A DNA stretch of 64,000 bases. It comes from Verrucomicrobiota bacterium (GTDB lineage Bacteria > Verrucomicrobiota > Verrucomicrobiia > Limisphaerales > UBA1319). Positions 49,820 to 61,300 of the stretch are shown here, in pieces. Position 1 is the stretch's first letter. The number at the start of each line of letters is the position of its first letter. Under the pieces are notes generated by a model. It saw nothing but the letters and a program-made list of their open reading frames with translations, was not told where the DNA came from and did not search any database. The position numbers were made by a program, and so were the translations under genes. Location of the stretch: contig JAKLFB010000011.1 in NCBI GenBank assembly GCA_022711435.1, forward strand, positions 1-64,000, read 5' to 3'.

Positions 49820-50923
49820 ATGGCTGAGGCAATCGCTCAGAAGAAATTCTCGTGCCCGGCGTGCGGCGCCGAGGCGAGCTGGACTCCCGCCAAGCAGGCG
49901 CTGGTCTGCGCCTTTTGCGGAACCGCTTCACCCGCCCAGATCGAGCTTGCCGCCGACGGCACCCAGGTTGTCAGGGAGCTGGATCTCGCGGCCGCGCTCC
50001 GGGCGATTCCCGACGACGCCCGCGGGTGGCAGGCCAAGAAGACCTCGGTCCGCTGCCAGAGCTGCCAAGCCATCTCCGTGTTCGATCCCGAGCGCGTCGG
50101 GCAGCGGTGTGACTTCTGCGGCTCCTCCGCCCTTGTCCCGCACGACGAGATCAAGGAGGCCTTCCGCCCCGAAAGCCTCCTGCCCATGAAGGTCAGCGAG
50201 TCCCAGGTCCGGGAGAGCATCCGCCGCTGGTACGGCAGCCGCTGGTTCGCTCCGAACCGGCTCCGCAAGGCGGCCCTGACCGACACAGTTCGCGGCCTCT
50301 ACATCCCTTACTGGACCTTCGACGCACAGGTCCGCGCCGAGTGGACCGCCGAGTCCGGCTACTACTACTACGAAACGGAGACCTACACCGATGCCAATGG
50401 GAAGACCCAGAGCCGGCAGGTGCAGAAGACCCGCTGGGAGCCGTCCTCAGGCTCGCTGGATCATTTCTTCGACGACGAGCTGATCGCAGCCTCGCGCGGT
50501 GTCGATGCGGAGCTGCTCCGGCGCGTCGAGCCGTTCCCCACCGACACCCTCACTCCTTACAAGGCGGGCTTTCTATCCGGGTGGGTGGTCGAACGCTACC
50601 AGATCGACCTGGTCGCCGCCGCCCAGCATGCGCGCCAGATCATGGAGCAGAAAATGATATCGCTCTGCGCCCGGCAAGTTCCCGGAGACACACACCGGAA
50701 CCTGCGGGTCCGCTCCGATTTCACCGGGCAGACGTTCAAGCACATCCTGGTGCCCGTGTGGCTCCTCAGCTACCACTATGGCGCGCGGGCCTTCCAGGTG
50801 GTCGTCAACGGCTCGACCGGGGCCATCGCCGGCCGCTACCCCAAGAGCTGGGTCAAGATTCTGCTGGCGGTGCTGGCCGGGCTGGCCGTTGTGGCGGGTG
50901 TTGTCCTGCTCGGGGGGAGATGA
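49820..50923 (+). CDS. zinc-ribbon membrane-anchored protein (YdjG-like)
   Basis: The 367-residue protein has two N-terminal zinc ribbons, CPAC...CAFCG (12-34) and CQSC...CDFCG (about 79-101). A TFIIB/primosomal-like connector follows (FRPESLLPMKVSESQVRESIRRWYGSRWFAP). A large beta-rich body (GLYIPYWTFDAQVRAEW ... FKHILVPVWLLSYHYGARAFQVVVNG) leads to a C-terminal transmembrane helix (ILLAVLAGLAVVAGVVLLGG). It belongs with the neighbouring SPFH protein: similar pairs occur with PspA-like envelope-stress modules (ydjFGHI). No enzymatic motif is visible. The 3-bp gap indicates co-transcription. Confidence 0.8.
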   Translation: MAEAIAQKKFSCPACGAEASWTPAKQALVCAFCGTASPAQIELAADGTQVVRELDLAAALRAIPDDARGWQAKKTSVRCQSCQAISVFDPERVGQRCDFCGSSALVPHDEIKEAFRPESLLPMKVSESQVRESIRRWYGSRWFAPNRLRKAALTDTVRGLYIPYWTFDAQVRAEWTAESGYYYYETETYTDANGKTQSRQVQKTRWEPSSGSLDHFFDDELIAASRGVDAELLRRVEPFPTDTLTPYKAGFLSGWVVERYQIDLVAAAQHARQIMEQKMISLCARQVPGDTHRNLRVRSDFTGQTFKHILVPVWLLSYHYGARAFQVVVNGSTGAIAGRYPKSWVKILLAVLAGLAVVAGVVLLGGR

Positions 50924-50942
50924 TCCGGGCGCAGCCGCCCAC

Positions 50943-52208
50943 TCACCGGCCCCGCACATCCACGCATTTGATCTGCGTCTGGTCGCGCACCAGGAGCCGG
51001 CCATTCGACAATGCCAGCGGGCCCCAAATCTCCCGGCCTTCGAGCAGCTTGGCCTTGGCGAGCGACTTGAAACCGGCCGGCGACGGCCGAACCGCATGGA
51101 GCTCGCCTTCGCGCCCATCCATCACGTACATCAGACCGTCCGCGGTCAGGATCGATCCGCCCTTGCAGAGATAGGGGCTGCGCTGCGTCTGCCAGATCAG
51201 CTTGCCGGCGAAGTCGAAACAGACCATCCCATCCGCGCGCTCATTGGTGTTGCAGAGAACGAACAAGTGATCTTCATAGGCGAGGGCGGGATGGCACTGG
51301 CCGCCGATCTGGTCGATGCGGGCCAGCTCCTTCACGCTCCATTGATCGCCCTGGCCGGACACCTGGAAGATCGCGCTGCCTGCGTTGTAGCCACCCGTCA
51401 CAAACAGCCTGTCCCCGCCCAGCTCCGTCACATTCGGAATCGGGATTTTGCAGGGATGCCCATAGCTCCACAACAGCTGGCCATCCGAGGCGCGGACGCC
51501 GCGGACGCCTTCCGGGGTGACGATGGTGACATGATCGATTCCGCCCAGCTTCACCACTTTCGGCGATGCGTACCCCATCGAACCCACCGGCCCGGAACGC
51601 CACCGCTCCTTGCCGGTGGTCTGCTCGAGCGCCAGGAGGCCCGCCTGCGCACCTTGCGGCGCCACCAGGACCATGTCCCGATACGGGATCGGCGACTGGG
51701 CAACCGCCCAGGTCGGCAGCCGCACGCCAAAATCGGCCAGCAGGTTCTTCTTCCATGCCACCCCGTGCGTTGCCCGATCCAGGGCGTGCAAATGCCCGAA
51801 AGGACCGATGATGAACACGTGCTTTGCGGTGACGGCCGGGGTGCTTCGCGAGCCGTCGTGGCTGATCCGCCCGGGCGCGTCATAGGCAAACGACCATTGC
51901 TCCTTGCCGGTCTCCAGATCCAGGCATCGCAACAGGTCCTGCTGCCGATCGGCGCGGTCCATCAGGAACACCTGGCCATCCCGAACAGCTGCGCCCCCGT
52001 AGCCCGCTCCGAGCTTGACGGTCCAAAGCACCCGAGGGCCCTCGGCCGGCCAGCTCGAGCTCAGCCCCTTTTCGGGCGAGGTGCCATCCCCGTTGGGCCC
52101 CATGAACTGCGGCCAGTCCGCGCCGTCACATCGCCCCCCCATCAGCATCAAACCCACCGCCGCCATCGCTGCCGATTCGATTGTCGCCTTCCACGTTTTC
52201 ATTTGCAT
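50943..52208 (-). CDS. exported PQQ-binding-like beta-propeller protein
   Basis: The 421-residue protein starts at an ATG just before a Sec-type signal (KTWKATIESAAMAAVGLMLMGG). About seven propeller blades follow, with PQQ/Trp-docking repeats such as CLDLETGKEQWSFAYD, ALDRATHGVAWKKNLL and ALEQTTGKERWRSG. The first blade begins DWPQFMGPNGDG, the usual opening of planctomycete/verrucomicrobial outer-membrane propeller proteins. An in-frame ATG at 52352 adds 48 residues without a signal and was rejected. Real PQQ binding is unlikely, since no quinoprotein catalytic residues are seen. It is convergent with the zinc-ribbon gene. Confidence 0.85.
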   Translation of the reverse strand: MQMKTWKATIESAAMAAVGLMLMGGRCDGADWPQFMGPNGDGTSPEKGLSSSWPAEGPRVLWTVKLGAGYGGAAVRDGQVFLMDRADRQQDLLRCLDLETGKEQWSFAYDAPGRISHDGSRSTPAVTAKHVFIIGPFGHLHALDRATHGVAWKKNLLADFGVRLPTWAVAQSPIPYRDMVLVAPQGAQAGLLALEQTTGKERWRSGPVGSMGYASPKVVKLGGIDHVTIVTPEGVRGVRASDGQLLWSYGHPCKIPIPNVTELGGDRLFVTGGYNAGSAIFQVSGQGDQWSVKELARIDQIGGQCHPALAYEDHLFVLCNTNERADGMVCFDFAGKLIWQTQRSPYLCKGGSILTADGLMYVMDGREGELHAVRPSPAGFKSLAKAKLLEGREIWGPLALSNGRLLVRDQTQIKCVDVRGR

Positions 52209-52363
52209 TTTCGTTCGCTGTTCAAGCCCGCAGAACATATCGCGGCCCTGGACAATCCGCCACAAGTATTCCAGGGCGGCGGGCAGTTCGCGCGCGCTCG
52301 AAAGCCAGGCTGCGATGGCCTGGGCCGCCTCCTTTAGGGTCTGTGCATCCACAGCCCCTTAGA

Positions 52364-55300
52364 TCATGGGCAGATGGCAACGCGGAAGAACGAGATGGAC
52401 TGAGCAGCAGGCAGCGTGCGAACCCGCACTGTGACCCACTCGTAGCGATCGTTCACGGCCACGGACTGCTGGCCGACGATGTCGGCGCTGGCGGAGGCCC
52501 AGGTCGCCAGGTCGCTTGACCTCTCGATCCAGTAAGCCAGCTGGGGATCGTCGATCCGGCGGCGGAAGGTGAGGTCGACCCAGAGACCGTATGGGCCTTC
52601 CTGCAGGAACAGGGTGGGGTAATCCAGGCGGGCGGGGAGGTCGAGCGGGGGGGCGGCCAACGCTGCGATCGCCAGGCCGCCCGGCGCCGAGGTCAGAACG
52701 CGAATCTGGAAGCTGTCGCTCGCCGCCGCGCCGTCCTCGTCCGCGGCCTCCACGATGATGGTGTGATCGGCGGGGGCGGAGGGTGTTCCACTGAACGTCG
52801 CAGTCTCCGGGTTGAAGCTCAACCAGCTTGCAGGCGGGCTGGCTGGGTCTTGCGTGGCAGCCAGGGTGAGCATGTCGCCGACGTCCGGATCGCCAAAAGT
52901 CCCCGGCGCCAAGGCATAGGTGAAGCTCTGGTTAACGAGCGTCCACTGATCGGGGATGGGTGTGGCGAGCATGGGCGGGTTGTTGAACTTGGCGCGGTAG
53001 ATGTAACATGCGCCGAAGCGCTTTCCGGTCTCGCTTTCGTGACGGGCGCCGATCGCGATCGTGTGATCCCGGATGCTGACCGCGGAACCGAACTCGTAAT
53101 ACGCATCGAGCATCGGAGGCGCTAGCTTCTCGACCAAACCCCAGGCGTCGGCGCCGCCGCAATTCTGGCCGAAGAGATAGGCGGAGCCGGATTTCGAGCC
53201 GGAGTCGTCATCGAGCCGCGCGCCGACCAGCAGGAGCCCGTCGTCGAGGCTCACAGCGCAGCCGAACTCGTCGTAGCGCGCGGGATCGGCGGCCTGGATT
53301 TTCCTGGCCTGGAGCCAAGGCGTGGCGCCCGTTCCGGTGCGGGAGAAGAGATAGGCCGAGCCGGAGCGGTCGCCGAAGTCAGCGTCATAAGGGGCGCCGA
53401 CGGCGAGCCAGCTGCCGCTCAAGGCCACGGCGCTGCCGAATCCATCCCCGGCGGCCGTGTCGGCTGGAGTCAGCTTTTGCACCTGGCCCCAGGCGTTCGG
53501 GCCGCCCTGGTTGCGAGAGAAGACGTACACGGCGCCGGAACCCGTTGCCGGGGCGTTGGCGAGCGGGGCGCCGACGAGGAGCCCGTCGCCGGACAAGGAG
53601 AGAGCCCAGCCGAAGTAATCCCCGGCCAGACCGTCCGCCGGAACGATCTCTCGGACCAGAATCCACGCAGGGCCAGGGGCTGGGTTGCGAGCGAAGAGAT
53701 ACACGGATCCGGACCGCTTGTTCAAGCGCGTGGGACGGGGCGCGCCGACGGCGAGGAAGTCGCCGCTCAAGGCGATGGCCCGGCCGAACTCGTTGTCGGT
53801 GGTGCCGTTGGACGGGGCGAGCTTTTGGACCTGGCTCCAGGCCTCCGTGCCGTCCTGGCCGCGCTCGAAGACATAGACGGACCCGCTCTTGATGCCGTTA
53901 TGGACGTCCTTGCGGGCGCCGGCGGCGAGCGTGCCTCCCTCGAGGGCGACGGAGCAACCGAACTGGTCTTCTTTGGCGGCGTCGGCAGGAACGATCTTCT
54001 GGATCTGCATCCACGACTCGGGATCTCCGAACTGCCGGGCGAAGAGGTAGACGGAGCCGGACTGGCTGGCGATGGGATCATCGAAAGGAGCGCCCGCGGC
54101 CACCAGATCGCGGTTGGCGGAGACGGCGAAGCCAAACTCGTCGAAGCTGGAACCGTCGCTGGCCATGAGCTTCTGGATCAGCCCGTGCATTGCGATGACC
54201 GTGGTCAGGCTGTCACTGACCGGCGGTGTTTGGAAGTGATCATCGACCGTGATGGTGAACTGCGTGGTCTCGGAGGTCTGGAATACGACACGCCCGTCGG
54301 TGGTTGGCACAAAGACCAGCCCGCGCAAAGCCAGGGTCCCGTCCGCACCGGTTGTGGTCTCGAGCACGTAATCGCCCGGGCCGGTGCGAACGAAGCTTCC
54401 CAGGTCGGTGAAGTAGCCGTGCGAGGGGTCGCTCACGGCAACCGTGATGCGCAGGGGCTGCAGGGCCAGATCGTCAACCTCGGTCACGAGGACGCCCGCG
54501 AAGGGACGGATGGTGAGCTGGTGATAGACGGTCAAGCCGGCGACGGTGCCCTGGATGATCGGCGGGTCGTTGACCGCCGTGACGGCCACGGCCGTGACGG
54601 TGTCGGTCACCGGAGCAGCGACGTAGCCATCGTCGACCTTGAGGGTGAAACGAGCCACCTCGGTGGTGGGAACCGTGATTCGATTTTCGGCGGGCCAGAA
54701 CACCAGATTGTGCAGAGCAGCGGTGGCGGACGCGGCGGTGCAGCCGGCAAACGTGTAGGTCCCGGGAGCGGTCTGAATGAAACCGGTATTTCGAGTGTCC
54801 AAAATGCCTTTCTCCGGATTGTCGATCATGATCTCGATGGTCAGCGGCTGGTCTCCGAAGGCATCCACCTCGGTAATCGTGACGCCAGCGAACGGATTGA
54901 CATGATCCTTGTCGGTGATCGCGTACTGATCGGATGTGCCGGTGATGACCGGGGGATCGTTGACGCCCTGAACGGTGATGTGAAGCACGGCGCTGGCTCG
55001 GTCGGATCCGTCGCGGTGGACCACGACGGCCGCCTGGCCCACAGCCGCGCCCGCTGAGTCGTCGGCCACGCGATACTCGAATCGCTCCGTGTACGGGTAA
55101 CTGCCGGCATAGCCCTCGTCGGGCGTGTAGAGCAGACGTCCATCGCGGACCGAAACGGCGCCGCCCTGATCCGCGCCGCCCGCGTCGAGAAGATGGTAGG
55201 CGTCGGCCGTCTCGGGGCGCAGCGCGTCGTTGGCGAGGACGTCGAGGACATTATCCGCGCTTCCCGAACAGGCTGCAAAGAGGTCGGGGGCCAGCGGGTG

Positions 55301-58300
55301 GTCGCCCACCTTGACCGTGACGGCGGCGGAGCCCGTGCCGCCGAGGCCGTCGGAGACCTGGTATCGGAAGGTGGTTGTGCCCACGAAGCCGGGCTGAGGT
55401 GTGAACCAAATGGCGCTGCCGCGGACGACGGCCGCGCCTTCGAATGCAGGCCGTTCGACATTCGTGATGCGCCAGCCGTCGGCCGAGGCTGGCTTGACGC
55501 CATCGTTGCCGAGCACAGCGAGGATGTTGGCTGCGCTGTCCCGCGCCACGCTGAAGAAATCGTTGTGGGTCTCGAGATCTCTAATGTTGGCGCGCTGCTG
55601 GACCAGGACCTCGACCTTTGCGTCGGCCCGGCGGCTGGTGCCATCGGAGACTTCGTACGTGAACCGTTCCGTGTAAGGGAAGTCCTGGTCCATCGGCGCG
55701 TAGAGCAGGCTCAAGCCGTCGGCGCTGATCCGGACCTGCCCTTGCTTGTCGGGCGCGTTTTGAGCGTTCGCGTCATCGATGCCGACGCCGGTGATCCGGA
55801 GGAACTGCCCGCGATCAGGGATGACACCGTCGTTTGCGAGCACCGGCAGCGAGAACTCCCGTCCCAGCTCGGCGGCGCCGGACGACTCGAAAAAGACGGT
55901 GAAGGCGTCGCTGTTGGCATAGAGCGTGCCGGGGCTCACCTGCACGACGATCCTGGCCATGTCGGTGGACCGCGAGTCGGTCATGGTATAGGTGAAGGTC
56001 TCCTCCCCAACATAGCCGGGGGCCGGGGTGTAGAACAGAGCGTCCGGCTGAACCACGACGGTTCCGCCGTGATTGGGGCCGTCGAGCCCGGCGCCGGCCT
56101 CGACCACGGTGAGCATTCGGCCCGGACCGGGCACGAACGCATCGTTCAGGAGCACCGGCAGCGGGTTGGCGCTGCTATCGGCGAGCACCGTGAAGAAGTC
56201 CGGGCTGGCTTTGGCGCCGGCGGCGAAAACGGCGATGGTCACCTCGGCGGAAGCCTCATGGCCCGAGCCGTCCTGCACGGTGTAGGTGCAGGTCATTTCT
56301 CCAAGCTGTCCGGGAGCAGGATCGAACACCAGGCTGCGCCCGTCGTCGGCGATCCTCAACTCGCCCAGGGTGCTGGTCTGAGGAGCGACGCCACCGATGC
56401 TCAGCACGGCGCCGTCGGGCGGCAGCAGGCCGTCATTGGCCAGCACGTCGAGCGTCGAGGTGCGGGCATCGTCACTGGGATCGCTGGCGCGATCGAACGG
56501 CGCGGCAAAGAAATCGCGCGCGGCGATCAACCGGCCGACGGTGACAGTGACAGCGGCCTCGCCGGTTCCCCCCACGCCGTCGGCCGCCACGTAAGTGAAG
56601 GTGTCGGTCCCGCTGAAACCGGAGTCAGGAGTGTAGAGCAATTGAGCATCGGTCGCGCCGCGGGTCACCTGGCCGTGGGTCGGGCTGCTGAAGCTCGATA
56701 TAGCCAGGCCAGCGGTTGAACCGGGCAGGAGATTGTCGTTGGCCAGGACATCGAGCGGGTTGCTGCGGCTGCCAACGGCCACGCTGAAGGCGTCGTTGCG
56801 GATCGGGAGCGAGTTTTGACGGTCGACCACGCGGACGCTGGCCTGGGCGACGGCGCGGGCGGGGCCGCCGCCGGAGATTTCGTACCAGAACGTGCGCGTA
56901 TAGGGCGGCTGCTCGCCGGCCTTCTGGCGGTAGACAATCGACCCGTTCACCAGCTCGACAACATCGTCGGACGGCGTGTCGAAGAGGCCCGTGATGGCCA
57001 GGTTCTGGCTCGCGTTGGGGACGATGCCGTCGTTGGCGAGAACATCGAGAACGGGCGACTGTCCTTTGGCGATGCTGAACTGGTCGGGGCTGGCCTGGAG
57101 GTTTCCGTTGAGGTGATCGACCGTGACTCGGACGGTGACGGTGCCGCTGTCGATTCCGCCCTGGCCGTCGCTGATCGTGTAGGCAAAGGTCTCGTCGCCG
57201 ACAAAATTGACTTGCGGCCGGTAAATCAGGGCGCTGGCGGCGGCGTTGATCTCGATCGTTCCACCGCTGCTGGCCGCGGTCACCTTCGTAATGGTGAGGG
57301 GAACCCAGAGGCCCTTCTGCGCCGGATCATCCACGAAGGGGACGGGAATCGAGAACGTATCGGCGTCCAGCGCCGTGACATGATGCACCTGGTTGTAGAG
57401 GCCGGCGGTGGCGCAATCGGCGATCGCCACGGCTGCGCCCGTGGCCAGCCCGTGAGCGGGAGCCACAACGACGGTCAGGGCCGGGCTGGCAGCGGCGCGG
57501 TACGCCTGCACAGCGCGGCCGGTGCGGGTCAGGTTCCGGTCATTGCGCAGGACCTCGAGCTCCATCGCAGCGCTGTCCGCCGCCGCTCGGAAAAAGTCGT
57601 CATTGGCAAAGAGGAAACTGCCATCCATCACGGTGTAAGTGAAAGTATCGGCATATTGCGCCCCCTCGATCAGCGCGTTGAGGATGGGGGACACGGTCGG
57701 GTCGTAGGTGAGGCTCGATCCCGACGTCGTGACGAAGGCTTCACCCGGCGAGCTGCGAGCTCCGGTGAAAGGAACGAGGCGGAGGACATTGTCCGGCTCG
57801 AAGCCGTCGATGTCGTCGTCCTCGTCATTCTTGAGCACGCTTGGGTAGTCTGCCGGGGGATCTGGAGCGAACACCAGAGGTTGATCTTCGGTGGTTTGCG
57901 CCAAATCATCAAGAGCTCCAGGCGTCTCGTTCAGGCCGCTCACCAAAACGACGGCCAGCGAATCGACGTTGCCGCCTTGGCCATCGCTGACCGTTACGGT
58001 GAAGGAGTCCAGGTAGAGCTCTTCACGAGCCAGCTGGCGCAGCCGGACCGAGTCCGCCGGATCATAAGTCAGGGTTGCGCCGTCGGCGCTGCGGGTGATC
58101 TGGGCGCCGCCTCGGCTCGGACTGGCCACGGACAGAACGCTCCATGAATCGGTGCGGTCGACATCGGAATCGTTGCCTTTGAGGTCGGCGGCGGCGAGCG
58201 TGATGGCGGTGGCAGCATCGGTGGCCCAGAGGCCGGTCAGGAGGAGCTGGACCGGGGGCTCGCTCGAGCCAGAGGGAGCGAACTGGACCCAGGTTTGGGC

Positions 58301-61300
58301 CCTCGGGTCGGATCCGGCAGCGGCAGGCAGGGAGTAGAGGAGGTCGAGCTGGGCGATGAGCTCTTCGAGCGTAAGGCCCTGCTGGCGGAGGAGGGAATCG
58401 AGCTGGGAGAGAGAGGCCGGGTCAGGGCCCGGCACCGGGGGATCGTTGACGCCGGCGACGCGCACGGTCACGCGGGCCAGACTGACAGCGCTATGGCGGT
58501 CCTGGACTGCGTAGTAGAACGAGTCATCGGCGCTCTCGCCCAGAGCCAGGCCATTCAAGTAGGCGGAAGCGCGAGGGTTGTAGACAATGCTGGTTTCGAT
58601 GCGGTCCGCGCGGAGCTCGAGGCGGACGGCAGCTCCGAAGGCGGTCACCGCCGTGAGGCGGTTGACATCGTTGAGGATGGCCCACTCTCCTTTGGCGTCC
58701 GCATTGTCCACATACGCGACCGGGATCGAGAACCAGTCGGGATCACCGAGCAGGGCGGCGCGATGAAACCCATTGTAGGATCGATAGCCGCCGTATCCGG
58801 AGATCAGGATCACGGTCCCGTCGGCCAATTGATGGTTGGGCGAGTGGACCTTCACGGTGCCGGCGGTGTCGCCAGGCGCAAAGTCCAAGATGGCCTGGAC
58901 CCCTGCCGCGACGCCCACCAGCGTCAGGGAGGCGGGCCCGTCGTCACTGTCCGGATCGTCGTCATTGGGCAGCAGGCTGACGGCGGAGATGACGGGTTTG
59001 ACAGGGTATTCGCTGTCGGTGTCGAACGCCCAGGCGGCGCCGGCGAGATCGGGATCGCCCATGATTCGAACGACGCCCTCTTCGTCCGTGGTCACGAGAT
59101 CTTCGCCGGGAGCGGGCGGGTCATTGGCGCCGATGACAGTGACGGTGACGTCGCCTTCGGCCCGGGAGCCAGCCTGGCGCGGATCGCGGGTGATCCAGCC
59201 GCCTTTGACGATGGGATCATCAGCGAACGCGACCGGGATGATGAACTCATCGTCATTGACAGGCTCGATCGAAAAAGTGCCGTTGTAGGGCGAGCTTCCG
59301 CCGGCATCCGACAGGGCGCCGGAAAGGATGATCCAGGCGCCGCTCGCCAATCGGTGTCCCGGAGAGACGACGACCGTTTGATTGGGTTGCGGCGGCGAAG
59401 TCGGCTTGTATTGCCGGACCGGGCCGGCGCCGATATCGACAATCTCGTAATAGAAGACCTCGACGGCCTCCTCACCTGCGGGCAGCGCCTGCAGGGCCTG
59501 GGACACGCGCGGGTCGTAGATCAGACCCAGCCCGCGCAAAGGCGTGTCCGCCGGATACACCTGGACTCTGGCTTGGGCGAGAGTCTCGACCGAGCTTGCG
59601 GAGCCCGTTCCAGGCTCGGTGGTGGCGCTGACATCCACGAGCACGAGCTGGTCGAGGCCATCGGCATCGGCGTCGTTGGCAAGCACAGGGATGTCAGCGG
59701 CCAGGTCCTCATCCACAAACCACACATCCGAGCCGGCCGTCGGCTTGGCGTTGGGCGAACCGAACGCCGTGCCGTGGGTATCGAAGCCCGGCGACGTGGC
59801 TTCTCCATTGGGATCAAGCTTGCCGTCGATGAACCGAACGAATCCGGGCAAGGCGGCGCCGAGGACGCGATGGGGGAGCAGAGCGAAGCCGACGAAATCG
59901 GGTGTCAATGAGATCGAGCTATGGGCGAGGTTATCGGGCGTGAGCACGCCGTCCGGGTCGACGAACTCGGCGACGTAGGCCAGGCTGGAGACGAGGTTAT
60001 GGCCGGCGTCGAACAGGCGGATTCGCCCGCGCTGCTCGAGGTTGAGCCGGGCGATCCAGGCGCCCTGATCGCCGCTGGACGCCGGCGTCCAGCTCCCTTT
60101 CTCGGCTGGATTGGTGGTGAAGGCGACCGGGACGGAGAACGTGTCGGCATCGATCCTGGTGACGCTATGGTCGCCGCTGTAGTCGGTGATGGTGTCCGCG
60201 ATCGTCACCCGGTCCAAGGTCGCCAGGCCGTGCCCGGGAGAGGTGACCTGGACGGCGGCGCCGCCGTTGCAGGAGGCAAAGTCGGCGATCGCGTGCCGGT
60301 AAGGGGCATCGAGAGAGAACTTGTCTTGCCCGAGCCGCGTGATGGCCTGCTCGCCATTGTAGGCGGATAGGGGGGCGCCCTGGATTACGATTCGCTCGCC
60401 GGTTGCCAAACCGTGGTCCGGCGACACAACGACCACCTGGGCCGGATTCGAGGCCGCTTCGTAGCGGGAGATGGCGACCGACACGGAGGGTGTTTGGACG
60501 GGCGTCGGGTATTCGACCGTTCCGGCGCTGAAGGAGGAGTCGGCGACGATGATGCCGCGTCCCGGCTGAACGACGGTGCCGGCGGGGAAGAGATGTCGCA
60601 GGCCGCCGCCGGCCCACAGGCTGAAGCCCCCCAGGTCAACGGGCACGGAATCCCGGGGCACGTGCAGCTCGACAAAGTCGCAGGCCGGCTCGTCTGCAGG
60701 CGGGCTCGGGTTCGGATCGAAATGAATTTCATTGATGACAATGCGGGCTGATGCCTCGGTCTCGAGCGCGCCCGCGTCCGGGTCGCCGTCGTCGCGCAGG
60801 GCTCCCCGCTGGTCCGTGGTTGCGCTGGGATAGACCGCCAGCCCTCGGGCCGGGCTGGATGGCTGGAGGCGATAGGCAGCGGTGGGGCGGATGCGCGCAT
60901 CCAGCGGCAGGACCAGCAGCGGATTGGTCTGGGTCAGGTCACCCTCGGCCGCATCGAGGAGGAAGATCTCCTTGGGCTGGCCGCCTTGGGTGAGCACCAC
61001 TCGAGTGCTGTCATCGGAGACGTTGCCCGAGAGGGATACAATTCGGCCGGCGCCTTCGACGCCGAGATTTTTCCCGCAGCCATCGGCAAAGATGCAGTTC
61101 TGGACCCGGACCATGGTGCCGAAGACATTCGCGCGAATCGAGCTGCCCCGGCCAGCGGCATCGACGTTTTCGGCAAAGGTGCAATGCGCGACCTGGACGG
61201 GGAGCTCGGAGCTCGGGGTGAGGTTCTCGATATAGAGGGCGCCGCCGCCGAAGCCGTTGAGCGAGAGCTGGCGGTTCCCCGAGAAGGTCGTGTTGACAAA

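Noticed and set aside
50943..52352. Longer start for the beta-propeller protein at 52352
   Set aside because: The extra 48 residues precede and would bury the signal peptide; the ATG at 52208 gives a normal export signal.
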